From: Takakia lepidozioides
Lineage: Eukaryota > Streptophyta > Takakiopsida > Takakiales > Takakiaceae
Length of the DNA: 60,000 bases
Assembly (NCBI GenBank): GCA_030704615.1
Contig: CM060734.1
Span: 53,896,042-53,956,041, forward strand
Direction of reading: 5' to 3'
The notes under the pieces were generated by a model that did no database searches, had not been told where the DNA came from, and was given only the letters and a program-made list of their open reading frames with translations. Shown here piece by piece: positions 41,613-54,705 of the stretch. A program made the translations under genes and the position numbers. Numbering within the stretch: position 1 is the first letter of the stretch; each line of letters begins with the position of its first letter.

Positions 41613-42504
41613 TGGGGACATCAACCTTGGAGCGTGGGGGAGGAAATGCATGCTTAGCCCGGTTTAGCTAGCTCAGGAATCCGATTGCAAAAACTTGTAT
41701 TGTACAAAAATTTGTTATAAAGGAAATGGGTTCCAAATATTGTGCGTCCTATTGTGTTTGGAATGGTGATGCATGGTGTGGTTGGCTAGTGTGTAGAATG
41801 CATGCTAGCTTACAAAAGTGGGAGAGGTAAATTGGGTTAATCGTGTGTTTGCGCAGTGCCAAAATCGGGTGACTCCCATCCAAGGGGCAAGGAAACTTGC
41901 GCCTTCTTTGGGAGTTCACGTGCTAGTGCGCGTACTATAACTGCGCTACCGAGGGGGTTTCCTTGTAGTGCGGGCTAACGCGGAAGCTACGTGCTTCCGT
42001 TCACGTACTATAATCGTGTAGCCTCGGGACGAAGTCGTAGTGCGGCTTCGGCGTGTTCCCGTACCTCAGGCCAGCATTCCAAGGCGGACCCAATTGTAGT
42101 GATTGGGGCGCACGGTTGGTTCAAGGTTATCGTCCTAGTCAAAGAGGGTTCCAGGTGAACCCTTGCTCAAGGTGATGCCAAAAGCGGCATCATGAGCGAT
42201 CGCAAGCAAATGTTGTTGCAGTAAGGCGATTCGATCCTCGGGGAGGATCGTTCCTTGGCCTTGGAGTAGGCCAAGAAGAGTGCACTGGGAGGAGCTGGAG
42301 AGGCTCCACCCTTTGCCGGGACTTGGAGGAAGTCGGCCGAACTAGCTAGTGGAGAGTAGAGTCAAGTGTGGGGTTTGGTTCTTTGCCATGGGACGCCATG
42401 GTGCGGAAACAAACTCCTTGATGTGGGACGCCACAACTTGGATGTTCGTTTCTACAAAATGGACAAGTCGATGAGGACATCGACTCCCTGTTGGTAGGGG
42501 TGTG
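41613..42504 (+). other. Chromovirus A 3' untranslated region
   Basis: A purine-rich GTGGGGGAGGAAATG lies just after the stop (about 41634), and GGTAGGGGTG immediately precedes the 3' LTR, where a polypurine tract is expected. Otherwise non-coding; chromovirus B has the same region inverted. Confidence 0.75.
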
Positions 42505-43229
42505 TGTCGCGGCCCTTTGCCTTGAGGGCAGGGAGGCCGGGACACGAGTGGGGCTGCCCCTATGGTGGGGGCAGTAGCAGTGATAGGTACGGGGGCTGAA
42601 GCACCCTTGAGTGCCCAAGGCACTCAAGGAGGCGGAGGCGCTCACTAGGTGGAGCCCCGCACACCGGGTTGCGGTGGGGGTGGCTCCACAAGGGGTGGTG
42701 GTAGCTTAGTGGGACTTAGTGGGGGTGGCATAGGACTCACCATGGGGGAGGAGACCTCGTGGTGGGAGTCGTGGGGAGTCTTGGGACTCATCACGGTCCA
42801 TAAGGGCCGTGGTGAGCGGGCCAAGACTCACCGCGACTCACCACCGGAAATCGAGGGTCTTCTTGGTGGTCCGCCATAAAATGGCATGGCTGGTTGTGAA
42901 ACCCCCGCGGACAGCTACAGAATTATATATAGGGAGTAGTAACCCCGAGAACGGTGCAAGCCCGTTGGTGACCAAAAACTAGTGAGTAAGCGAGCAAGCC
43001 GGAAAGCGACCAAAGAGTGGGGAGCTGTCCCGGACTGCCATCTACCAAAGGGAATTCCATTAGGCCCAAATAGGTGGAGGGTCTTTCGGGAGAGTGAAGG
43101 GGGGCCGTTATGTCCCGGTGAGCAGCCGAAGCTCCAAGTTGGCCCGGCGGCCGGTTGGGAGTCAGGCGCGCGCATCAAAGCGAGTAACTATGACTTGAGG
43201 GGGAGCTTACCGAAGTGAGGTGCGCGACA
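42505..43229 (+). repeat. 3' LTR of chromovirus A
   Basis: 725 bp, hairpin at 42605-42629, TATATATAG near 42925, end GCGCGACA, followed by TAATC. Confidence 0.96.
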
Positions 43230-43234
43230 TAATC

Positions 43235-44225
43235 CTATCAAGGGGGATGTAGTCGATAGATGGGCCTGGTAGAGAAGACGGAATCTCACGAAGAGGACGC
43301 AACAGAGTCGAACATCCAAAACACATTCATCAACACACTCAAGCACACCGTTACACCAAACGTACACTCGCGTAAGATCCAAAAGCCACCACCTCCACTG
43401 TCGCGGCAGTGGAGCTTAAATAGTATTAGGTTGTAATCTAATCCTAGTGCCGTGTGGCATTTACATATAGGTCAGCTAGATGCCCTTCCAGCATAGCCAT
43501 AGAAAGACGCCAGATCACCCAAATCCATCCTAATCTAATCCTAAACTAGCTGTTAGAATAAGACGGCACCTAATAAAGTCATAGGCTGTTGCCAGCTCAT
43601 CCTTATGCGCAAGATGTAAGTTCATCCAAACTTCATCCCGGTTCCGTCCATCCCTAAATCATCTGGAGCGCATCCCTCCTCCGTCATCCAAGTCGAAAAA
43701 AGTAGGTGAGAAGGAATCCCAGCTCCACATATGTGAAGCCTGCTGGGGCCACTAGAAACTGCGAGCTCCTGCGAGCGATGAGCTCAGGAAGAACAAAAAT
43801 GAAGCCTAGCCAAAACAAACTACACACCCGGCACACAAGGGATGAAAAAACCTAGGGAAGAAAACCTCACCCTGCGAACTGGGTGGAGGACAAAACATCC
43901 CATAGGAAAAACCCCAAGTGCTACAAACGGTGCAGAAAACTAGCACGAAATGTAAAACTACGCTAAAGAAGAAGATGTCAGGGCCTGATCACAAACTGTC
44001 CGAGCTGTAGGGGTGAAAATCACCTGGCGGTTCTCAAATTCAAACAGGTTAGATCAAAAGTAAGAGTGCATGGAACAAGCAATGAAACATGAATGGAGCT
44101 AGCTAAGTGAGGGTAGAAGCATGTTGGGGAATCAAGACATACTCTCTGCCAGGAAGAATATCAGAGATCAGCATTTCGGAGGGATTGAACGTGACAGCAC
44201 TTGAAGAGGGTGTTAGATAAGAAGT
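43235..44225. other. No gene seen
   Basis: About 1 kb of ordinary non-coding sequence between chromovirus A and the hAT remnant. The 43700-43960 part is A-rich. No domain or element end is recognised; the N-terminal exon (BED finger) expected for the hAT gene is not seen. Confidence 0.45.
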
Positions 44226-44443
44226 AAGCAACGTTTTTCTATGAGGCCAACATACCATTCAACGTGGCACAACTCCCAATCATTTGTTTCAGTTGTGAGA
44301 ACAACTTCGGAGTCAAAATGCACGTACACACCACCTCCTTACAATGCTCTATGTATGGGATTGTTGGAAGAGGCCATGACTGACCTTTCAAAACGAGTAA
44401 CAGATCGAACCGGGGATTCATTGCGAAAATACGGAAGTACATT
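44226..44443 (+). pseudogene. hAT transposase, fragment before E2 insertion
   Basis: It reads FFYEANIPFNVAQ and then, one base out of frame near 44330, PPPYNALCMGLLEEAM, continuing to KYGST at the insertion point. This is the start of the DUF659 region of hAT transposases. The frame enters the ACATT duplication and resumes at 56443 in matching phase, so the two fragments were one gene. Confidence 0.85.
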
Positions 44444-45297
44444 TGATAACGGCTATGCTACGAGGGACAGACAACGAGGGTCACAACGGGACATACCGGG
44501 TAATGATGGACGTACACTACCTGAGCCACAGGCAGAGACGGCTAAGTACACGGTACTTAGCCAATGGCGGGACAAGGGTACATTACCACGAGAGCAGTAG
44601 TGGGTAGTGTAGTAACCGTGAGCCGTGAACCACGATATCACATGGTCACGTTAGCATTGGCTTTAACCAATAGAGGGAGTAGTGGACCGTTTACCACTAT
44701 GGCTCACGACCACTACAACGAGCCACTTTTTAGCAAACCTTTTAGGTTGTGTAGACAGTTAGGCAAACGGTCATTAACGACCGCAGGCTGTAACGGCTCT
44801 TTCGAGCATAGTATAAAAAGACTGCACGCAACTCAAAAGGTGTGCAGTATGAGTATCAGGGATCAGTGTGTACTTCTGTGATGATGTGACGAGCTCTGAA
44901 GTAAAGCCATGATATTTGAAGTATCTCTGTGTAGAGTGAATGTGAGATGGAGAGAATGTGCATTATGAGAGAACGTGAGATGGCGAGAATGTGTATCATC
45001 TCAGAATAGTTCTTGTTTTCTCTTGACTACCATCTGCTTGTATGAACCAAGGGGCTTCAGTCCTTTCGACTAAGATCTTTCATGCTGAAGAGACTGTAGA
45101 TTGGGCTTAATCAATAGGATTAAGCAGCCTGCAGGGATATGGCTTCATATGACGTTCATGGTTTAGCTATCCTTAAAACGATTACTTCGTAATCATTTCT
45201 GAAAGCATACCGTCGGACAACCTCTGTTGCATGTCTTAGGAAATGGGCAGTAGTGTTAATAGCCTGTTTTGTCTAAGTCATAAACCAGCGGTTAATA
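44444..45297 (+). repeat. 5' LTR of E2
   Basis: Begins TGATAACGG and ends GGTTAATA, so the ends are TG and TA rather than TG and CA; the flanking duplication fixes both. A TATAAAA box is at 44812-44818 after a GC-richer stretch. Repeated GAGAATGTG motifs lie near 44955-44990. Confidence 0.93.
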
Positions 45298-45299
45298 TT

Positions 45300-45318
45300 T
45301 GGCGACCATACTGGGGAC
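45300..45318 (+). promoter_or_regulatory. Primer-binding site, E2
   Basis: TGGCGACCATACTGGGGAC starts two bases after the LTR. The form resembles the TGGCGAC-type sites of Tat/Ogre-like elements; I do not assign the tRNA. Confidence 0.75.
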
Positions 45319-47183
45319 TAACGGTATGTTGAGTTCAAGAGTACTCAAAGATGGATGGTTACTCAGTGATTTCTTGAAATCACGACAGAACGAGTCAACA
45401 GAAGCAAAGGAATGGAAAACATTCATGAGAAATTTTCATGGTTTACCAAGAGCAATACAACAGAAAATCTTTCTGTCAATTGCGAAAGAAGATGACAAAT
45501 GGGGATTGAAGGGAGGAGTGATCAGTATTACACGAGCACCTTGGGAATGTAGGATTAGAAGTGAAGAGTGGTTGTCTCGTTTAGCTCTAATGATTACTCT
45601 AATCCCAATCAGAAAAGTTTAGTACACTAGTTATATTTTCAGAGAAGGATGTTCAAATTATGAATATTGTCACACGATCATAGAAGTAGTGGAGTACTGG
45701 ATACCCAAAGACTTATTGCAAGTCAGATACACTGAAAAAGACAGATGGTATTATTGTGCCCATTAAAAAGTTTGGTGATCAATCAGTAAAAAAGAAAATT
45801 AAGGGATTCTTGCAAGATAGGATGAATCTTGAAGAAATGGTAGAGACATTATAAATTTTCTTTACTGACATACCAAAACTGTTTTAAAGGGTACTAAAAA
45901 GGAATTCTACATATGATGTGGGAATGAATGAGGAAATTAAAGAAAAAGCTAAACAAGATAGAGATGAACGAATAGAGAAATATACTGCAGAAAGGGAGGA
46001 TTGGTTAAGAGAAGAGTTCCCAGAATTACAGAACTTGAAAATTATTCAAGGTGAGACATCAAACAGTGATAAACCAGAAGATCAGGAAATCGGATCGGTG
46101 GGAAGTGGGAACACTACACCAGAAGAAGTTGCCAGTAATGTACTTGGTGAATGGTTACCACAAGAAAAATGTGAAGGACCTTCTACAGTAACAAGCCCAA
46201 ATAGAGGTTTTACTGAAATATTAGAAGAAAGATTTGAGAACATTTTGAGTGAAGAAGGTGAAAGAAGTTAAAGCACTTCTCCAGAAAGGATAACCAGAAC
46301 TGCACTCAAAGCTTTTAAAGATTCATTAAGCTTAGTAGGGACAGCAGCTGGAAGACGACTATCATTGGGACAAGGACCTCCTAGCTTTGAATCACTATTT
46401 GGAAGACAAACACCAACATCACCACAGCCAGCAGCAGCGGGACCATCCCAGTTTGGACAACCAGTTGCACCGATGGCTTTAGCAACAAGCAAAACCATAC
46501 CACCATTTCCTTTATATGATGGGAAATCTGATCCAGATATCCATCTTAATCAATTTGAAAACATGTGCACCATTTACAATGAAGCAACAGACCAAGAGAA
46601 GATCCGACTATTTCCTTGTTCAATGGCCCGGAAAGGCATTGAATGGTTGGCGACTTTCCCAGTTAATCACTTTGCGAATTGGGCGGATATGAGAGCCGCG
46701 TTTCAAGAAAGATATAGATCCAACAAATCCACGTCTGAAATCTTCACAGGATTACAGAACCTAAGACAGAAAAAAAAAGAATTGGTAGTCGACTACCTGG
46801 AGAGAATGAAAACTCTGATCAGGAAACTACCTCAAGCACCAGGGGATGATTTGCAAAAATCATGGTTCATCAATGGACTTCGTCCTGAATACGTAACCAT
46901 GGTTATAGTCATGCCTAACAACACTTTGGCTGAAGCAGTAGGGACTGCAAAGAAGTTGGAATTGGGATTCCATCAGAGCAAAAGTAAATATTCCAAGGAT
47001 CTCTTGGAAGAAGAAGACTCTCATGATGAAGAAAAGCCCAAGCAAAAGAAGAAAGAAGTGATTAACAAAACCACTTTGGATCAGAAGAGGATATCAAGAA
47101 TTTTAAAGATGAAGGGCCACGAAAGGCAACATGGTGTCACAAATGCGGGACTGCAGGACACCTGGCAACGGAATGCCATATGA
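45302..47183 (+). pseudogene. E2 gag
   Basis: The frame from 45299 (open without a secure start) reads to 45622, then decays. It resumes from 45918, has a TAA at 46269-46271 and continues to 47183. The central part, about 46500-46960, is a Retrotrans_gag domain: PFPLYDGKSDP, then WLATFPVNHFANWADMRAAF and LVVDYLERMKTLIRKLP. It forms the particle shell. The zinc knuckles lie in the next frame, so a shift occurred near 47061-47130. Confidence 0.8.
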
Positions 47184-50100
47184 AGGACAAATACCGTGAT
47201 ATTTGTCATATGAACAATCATAATACCAGCCATTGTATTTACAACCAACGGGCCAAGAAGACTGGGTACACACGAGAGGTGGGGGTACACCAAGTCCAAA
47301 TCCGACAGGGAGGATCGGACGAACCAAGACGATACAACATGGGTAATCGTTATCAGAGGCCACTAAATGAATATCCACCAAGGGATAGGGAACATCAACC
47401 CAGAAACAAAGAAAGCACGAGATGCCACTATTGCAAGAAAGAGGGACACTGGAAACATAAATGCCAGTTGCGAATCAAGCATGAGGCAGAAGTGGGAAAT
47501 ATGGAAGCCGGACCAAGTGTAGCCGTAAGTATGGTAACCCCTGTAGTGGATACTCTTGCGGTAACCCGAACTCAGGCCAAGAAACAGAAACCTCCAGATA
47601 AGGAGATCGAAGAAGAACGGAAACAATATCCAGAAAGTGCAGCATGGCAGGAGGAAAAGAGCTTACACCAGGAAGTAAGTAAAACCATAGCTCAAATGCA
47701 AGAAGGAACCCATATACCTTCTGGAGAGCCAACTCTAGATAAGCAAATCAGACCAACGGTGAAGACCATGAATACAACCACGGAAACAGAATTGGCCGAA
47801 GTAATCTGCCAGACCAAGACCCAAATTACCATTGGACAATTATTAAAAATTGCTCCACACTGCAAGAAAACTTTATTTCGGGCAATCGAGGCATTGACCC
47901 CCACACCAAAACAAAAACCAACACCAGAGGTTTACACGATTAAACCCACAACTATACGACAAACTCCAGATTACGACGAAGCAGTACCCGTAATACAAGT
48001 ACGTATTGGCCGGATGATGGTAACGAATGTACTCATCGATGGAGGATCAGGAGTGAATATCATGACATAAAAGATGAAGAAGTTATTAGGATTGGGGCAT
48101 ATGGAACCTGCTCCATTCACGGTACAAATGGCTGATCAACGAAAAGTGCAACCATTGGGAATCATCAAACGACTTGCAATGGAAGTAGCAGGACTGGTAT
48201 ACGAAATATCAGTAACCATTCTCAGAATGGAGGATGTGGCAGAGGGATATTCACTACTACTTGGCCGACCATGGTTAACACAAGCCCAATCACACCACGA
48301 TTGGGGAAATCAGACTCTCACAATCAAAAAGGGAGCAGAACAAGTCACCATCACGACGAAGCAACGAGGTACCATTCCACAAGAGAAACGACCTTGCATA
48401 GTGGAAGAATATGATTGGTCCAGTTGGCTGTCGGATGAAGAAGAAGCCACAATATATGTAGCACATCCACAGTTGGAACCTATTGGACAACTGGTGGTCA
48501 AGCATACCACAACAGTAGGATGTCACATGGTGAACACCCAAGGAGAACCAAATACTTCGAGAAATGAAGATCCAGAGGAAGAAGCGATGGACACACCTCA
48601 ACACCCGGCCCGGTTCTATCAAGAAAGGGAAGAAGACATTCAAATAAGTGAAGTACCTGCCACAATTGCAACCATCGGACAAGAGATTGCAGGATGGACA
48701 GTAACGGAAGAAACTCAATTGATTCAAGTGAATCTGGGAACAGTGGAAGAACCACAGATAATACGAGTAAGTGCAGGTCTCGAAGAATCATTTCTACAAG
48801 AAGCCACATTATTCACTGAATACAAGGATGTATTTGCCTGGAACTACAAGGATTTGAAGGGGATACCTTCTAACATCTGTCAGCACCGAATTGAATTGGA
48901 AGTTGACACAAAACCAATTCGTCAGAACCGTTACAGAATGAACCCCAACTATGCAGCTAAAGTTTGGGAAGAAATAAAGAAGTTACTGGATGCAGGATTC
49001 ATATACCCAGTAGAGACACCACAATGGTTATCGCCCATTGTGATGGTACCCAAGAAAAATGGAAAACTACGAGTGTATGTGGACTACCGCAAGTTAAACG
49101 CATGAACCAAGAAAGATCCTTTTCCACTACCTTTCACTGAAATAGTGTTGGACACAGTGGCTGGACATGAGATGTACTCATTCATGGATGGGTTTAGTGG
49201 GTACAACCAGGTACAGATGGCAGAAGAAGACCAAGAAAAGACCGCATTCATCACTGAATGGGGAGCATATGCTTACAAAGTCATGCCATTTGGACTTTGC
49301 AATGCACCAGCCACATTTCAACGAGCAGTATCTGAGATATTCAAGAACTATCTCAATGATTTTATGCAAGTATTTTTGGATGATTTCAGTGTCTTTGGAC
49401 AGAAATCCAAACATTTGGCATAGTTAAAACTTTGCCTACAAGCCTGCAGAAACAATGGAGTAAGTCTCAACCCGGAAAAATGTACATTATGTGTGAATTC
49501 AGGATTATTATTGGGACACATTGTGTGCCAACAGGGAATTCTGGTAGATCCAAAGAAAGTGGAGGTTATCCAAAAAATACCACCACCAGAAAATCCCAAG
49601 AAACTCGAGAGATTTCTGGGACAGACGAGCTATTACAAAAGGTACATGGACAAATATGCTCACAGAGCGGCACCAGTCTATAGACTGCTGAAGCAAGATA
49701 CCGAATATCGATGGTCTCCAGCTTGCCAAGAATCATTTGATTCACTAAAAAGGGCACTCACAGCAGCACCAATTCTGATAAATCCAAGATGGGATTTACC
49801 ATTTCATGTACACAGTGATGCATCAGGCATTGCTTTGGGAGCGGTTCTAGCTCAGAATCTGACAGGCACAATAGATTCACCAATCTATTATGCAAGTAGA
49901 TTGTTGACAACAGCAGAAAAGAACTATAGCACCACAGAAAGGGAAGCATTGGCAATGATTTATGCTGTTCAAAAATTTCGACATTATTTACTTAGCAATC
50001 GCTTTAAGTTCATTGTTGCTCATCAGGCTCTAGTTCATCTAGCAAATCGACCACTAGCTAGTAGCAGGGTTGCTCGATGGTTATTACTTCTTCATGAGTA

Positions 50101-51340
50101 TGACTTTGAAGTTGTTCATAAACCAGGGAGATTACATGTTACAACAGATCATCTGTCAAGGATTACTACAGGAGAACCAGCCACGGGGGTAGAGGATCAA
50201 CTTCTCGATGCATTTCTGTTTGTTGTTCAACCAGAAGCACCAAATGAAGAGACAGATCCTATAAATGCTCTGGGAATGTTTCAAGGAGACTATGACCTTC
50301 CAGATGCTCTCAAACTCATGGACGACATGGATGAAGAAGAAGATTCATCCGATGAAGATGAACCTCTTGATGAAGAGCCAGATCCACAAGAAGAAGATGA
50401 CAAAGAAAACGAAGAAACAAACAATCAAGAATTGGCCAATATCAGTATTGGAGCTTATACAGTCACCAAACAAGAATCAGAAGATATTCAGGATCAAGAT
50501 CAAGATGGTTGGCAATGGCCAATCAAATACTATCTGAATACAGGGAAATTTCCTGAAGGTTACACCAAAGATGACAGGAGGAAGCTTTCAATGAAAAGCA
50601 AGCCATACACATTAATCAAAGGGATTCTGTACAAAAGAGGAATTGACTCCATAATGAGAAGATGTGTAAACAAAGACCAAGCCAAAACAGTAATGCAAGA
50701 ACTACACGAAGGAATTGCAGGTGGACACTTCAGTTCGGACCTGACAGCAAAGAAAATATTACTAGCAGGCTACTGGTGGCCTACTATATTTGGAGATACT
50801 TATGAACACTGTCAACAGTGTGATGTCTGCCAGAGGATGGGACCAGTGGAACGAACGGGGAAGGGGACTCTGCACCCAATACTACCAACAGAACCATTTC
50901 AGCGCTGGGGGCTAGACTTTGTGGGACCCATTAAACCTCCAGCAAGGTACACACAAAACCAATACATCCTCACAGCCACTGACTACACCAAATGGGTAGA
51001 GGCCAAGGCACTAAGAGACAACACTGCCAAATCAACAGCCAAATTCTTATATGAAATCATCATCACACGATTTGGTTGCCCACTGGAATTCGTCAGTGAT
51101 CAGGGATCACATTTCATAAATGATGCCATAAAATGCTTGACGGAGGAGTTCATGATTGTACATCACAAGAGTACTGCTTACTATCCTCAAGGAAATGGTC
51201 AGGCTGAATCTACCAACAAAATATTATGCACTATCTTAACCAAGATAGTAAATGCCAATCGTACAGATTGGGACACCAAATTGAACACAACACTATGGGG
51301 TTTAGAAGAACGATGTGGTTTAGGACTCATGAACTCATGA
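47061..51340 (+). pseudogene. E2 nucleocapsid and pol: protease, RT, RNase H, integrase
   Basis: One frame runs throughout, with stops at 48068-48070, 49103-49105 and 49421-49423. Zinc knuckles are CHKCGTAGHLATEC (47132) and CHYCKKEGHWKHKC (47423), with a damaged one between. The protease site reads IDGGSG (Asp 48038), not DTG or DSG. RT has VFLDDFSVFG (49379-49384); RNase H has HSDASG (about 49810). Integrase has a zinc region (CQQCDVCQ) and the triad Asp 50915, Asp 51098 and Glu 51206. After the core, about 45 codons present in E1 are replaced by a short filler, and the frame ends at 51340. RNase H is followed by a Glu/Asp-rich linker (50320-50420). Confidence 0.92.
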
Positions 51341-51345
51341 ACGAT

Positions 51346-52433
51346 GGGGTTTAGAAGAATCCTTACGAGTCAGGGAATATGAATTATTCCATTTGGAAGA
51401 AGTTCGAACAGATGCCGCAGATAATATGGCACGAATTCAGGAACAACGAAGGAAAAGAATATCCGAAGGGAAAGAGAAATCTTTCCAGGACGGGGACATT
51501 GTATTATGGTTACCAAAAATCAAGAAGATCAAACTGGGCGAAAAAATGAAAATGCCATGGATGGGACCATTTCAAATAAAAAAGGTACATAACAATGGAA
51601 CTGTTGATTTGCAAACCTTGGAACAAGAATTCATGGGTCGAATTAATATTAACAAGCTAAAAGGCTACCAGGGAATACATGACAAAGCCCTTATACATGA
51701 TTTATACGCCAACGAGGAAGATCAAACTGAAGATGAGGAGCGCGAAACTACCAATGCCTACTACATTCATCACGACCCGGTGAATCAACATGTACTAAGA
51801 CAAGTGGCAACACGAATTCAGGGCACCACGACAGCTAGACCACCATTTATCTGGAGGACAACATTACCACCCCGTATACCGTATGGTGAACTGTGGCCAG
51901 CACAGATGCCCTACAGAACAGTGAACGAATACGAAACGGCCAACGAGTCACTGCTTGTGTTAAATTCTGAGATGTACGCTCCAGATCACCCCACCGACAG
52001 TGGTAATCATACACCACTACCCTTCAATCATAACATAGAGGCGGAACGACGGCGCAATCCAACGGATTGCCAAAAGACGGCGGACGATAAGGACAAAGCC
52101 ATTAAACCAAGCTGCAAGTACTGCGCCAACGCCGCCCATCTAAAAACGGACCACATACCAAAGTGGATGAACATAGCTCAGAGGGATGAACATAAATTGA
52201 CCGAAACTGGACAATTATCAATGACCATCAGTTTTAAACAAAACAAATCACAAAGAAAAAACCAACGGAAGAAAATCAAGCACAAAAGGGATGAAGTTTT
52301 CTCAAAACCGTTACCTGAGGCTAAATGCTTCTTGGTAAGCCTGGGCCCAACAATTAAAGCTAACCACACTTTAAACCTAGGCAACCAGCAGGACAAAATT
52401 ACCTCCACGAGAACCTCGAGAACCTCTAATTAG
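51346..52433 (+). pseudogene. E2 pol C-terminal region
   Basis: Shifted in frame relative to the integrase core, this continues it: LEESLRVREYELFHLEEVR, the basic PWMGPFQI region, and NKLKGYQGIHDKALIHDL, all matching E1. Beyond 51730 is a polar tail with CKYCANAAHLKTDH (about 52110), a possible zinc site. E1 has its minisatellite at the start of the same tail. Confidence 0.75.
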
Positions 52434-52601
52434 AGGAGAAACCTACAGAGAGGAACCCCTAGTTAAACCCAGGAGCGAACTCCTCACCTTCTCTTCCGCA
52501 AACTGGAAATTGCTGTATACACAACTTCCAGTGTGCTTCATACTTCTTGTGATACATGAATTGGTGCTCAATTCCTTACAGCAACCGCAAGACTAAGAGA
52601 A

Positions 52602-53551
52602 ATGGCAGGCACTAAGCGGAAGGCACCAAGTTCTTATGCGCAAGTCAATTTCAAAATCAGCCCAGCGTTGCGGAAGATTGAGCAGGACACAGAGACACAA
52701 GAGACGTTGGACAGTCTTGACCTGCGATACTTCATCACCACGCTGGACTGGAACCTGAAGCACAACGAGCTATGCAGGGAGTTCTTGGAGAATTACAACA
52801 CCAACACTCGGAGCACAAATGTCCACGACACGCACATCCTGCTGACAGAGAAGTACTTGGCGGAAGTATTTCACCTTCCCAGTCTGGACATACCACCGCA
52901 CAACGGCAAACCTCCAAGGTTTTGTTTGAGAATCTCAACCAAGCAAATCAAGGCTACACATGCGGCCACAACAAAAACCATGGCTTCAGGAAGATAGCCC
53001 CAGTACTTAGCACATTGCTTTGCCTCAGGCAAAACCATAGCTACTGTACCAAGGAGCTAATCGACCAAGTGTTGATTTGCTTCAATGGGCAAATCGTGAA
53101 TTGGGCAAGCTTCTTATTGAAGAAATTAACTCAAGAACTGACCACAAAGAAGAAGAAGGAAGTGACTGTTACCATGGCAACTCCATTGTTACTCCAGATG
53201 ATTCGACACACTGTACACCTAACGGCCGAAGAGCAAGCGACGTTAGGAATCATGCAACGGGTAGACACAATGGAGGAAGAAGAAGTGAGACGGCAACATG
53301 TCAGGAAGAAGAAGAGGGCGGACTTGCAAAAAGAGCCCGGATCAACGAAGCAACCACAAGTGCAGCAGCAGAGGACATCATCAACTCGACGGCTGATTCC
53401 CCAGTATAGAGAGAAGGGGAGAATCAATAGCCAGAAGGAGGGAACAAACCACAGACCAACGAAGCAACACCCATGGAAATTAACCATGGCAACACCGAAG
53501 CACAACAAGCAGCACACACAGAGGCCACACAATCAGAGGAGGGAGACATAG
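52602..53551 (+). pseudogene. E2 post-pol protein: N-terminal domain
   Basis: ATG 52602 starts MAGTKRKAPSSYAQ in a good context. The frame shifts near 52910 and continues to 53551. Shared with E1 are FLENYNTNTRS, EVFHLPS, NQGYTCG, then VLSTLLCLRQNHSY and VNWASFLLKKL. The domain is about 230 residues and unlike Gag or Pol. It is followed by a Gln-rich linker (53553-53650). It could resemble the Athila-type plant transposon protein domain; function unknown. Confidence 0.65.
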
Positions 53552-53706
53552 TGGCGCAGCAATAGCAGATAGTGCAACAGGCACCCGATCAGCAGCAACA
53601 GCAGATGGTGCAAGAGGCACCGAGTCAGCAGCAGCAAGACATAAATTCCAATTTGGAATAACTACTAGCACAACAAGTTTTAGATACAACAGCATGGGAC
53701 ACAGGG

Positions 53707-54705
53707 TTGGAGGAAGCACCACAAAATGTCATTCTGCAGGCAATACAAACATTGGGGCAATTGACAGTTTGTATGGACAGGGCCAAGGATTACATCAGCC
53801 CAGAAAACCTGAACATGATCTTAGACCACATCAAAGAGAAGCACCAGAGGGAATTGGCCACTGCAAGAACAGTATGTAACCATGAGGTTACAATTGCAGC
53901 ACTAGAAGATCAAAAGTCGACCTTACTCCACCAATACAACACATTGGCACAACGCAGAGATGAGTGGGAGCAAAAGTGGGAAAGACAGAGAGACGAAACA
54001 CGCCATGTCCAAGCCGACCTCGATGCAGAGCGAGAGAAATCTCGGAAAACAAAGACAGAGGTGGAAACACTCACAGGGCAGGTGCAAACATTAAAACAGC
54101 AGGTGGAGACACTCAAGGGGCAGCTGACGACTGCCAGAGATCAGGGAACCAAGTGGCTCAATAGCAACACTACACTGCTGAAGCAAAGGGAGAATGCTGA
54201 GAGCAGGCTGTTTACCGCCACCACAGAAAGAGACATTGCCATGGGCAATGAACAAGAATGGAAGCAGCAGCTGGAGAAGCCGACACTGCAAGCAGAGTTG
54301 GATGCAGCAGACGCAGCCTTAGCCAGAGCCTGGTTGAATGAAGGGAGTGAATTGGAGATGAAGAAACTCAACAGGGCAATGGTGAGGCAAATGAAGTGCC
54401 AATTGGCGAAATTGGTGACAGACATTCATGAGGAGTTCCTGCCACCAATTCCAGAACAAGAGGAACTCATGGACGAAGAGGATCAAGAGGAGCAAGATCA
54501 TGAACAAGAGACACCAATACAATCAACAACAACAACACCAACACAAACACCACCAGCAACACAACCACCACCAAGCCAACAAACACTGGTACAGGCCACA
54601 CCAGGGCCATATACTCAAGAGGTAAACCCTGTAACACTACCAAGTGTCCTGGTAGCATCAACTTCAGTAGCAGTGGATGATTTCCAAATCATGCCATGCA
54701 AGTAG
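53707..54705 (+). pseudogene. E2 post-pol protein: coiled coil
   Basis: A long helical stretch (53800-54330) rich in Glu, Gln, Lys, Arg and Leu with heptad-like spacing, for example KTEVETLTGQVQTLKQQVE. An acidic patch and a Thr/Pro/Gln-rich linker (54510-54600) follow. It matches the coiled coil of E1 in place and type rather than in exact sequence. A TAG at 54703-54705 separates it from the C-terminal domain in the same frame. Confidence 0.7.

Larger units (their letters stand above)
36292..43229 (+). mobile_element. Ty3/gypsy chromovirus A, nearly intact
   Basis: A complete LTR retrotransposon of 6.9 kb. LTRs are 36292-37015 and 42505-43229, target duplication TAATC is at 36287-36291 and 43230-43234, the primer-binding site is at 37018, and a single gag-pol frame fills the middle. 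The two LTRs differ at about a dozen positions by my count in 725 bp, so insertion is fairly recent. It belongs to the same family as chromovirus B. Confidence 0.97.
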
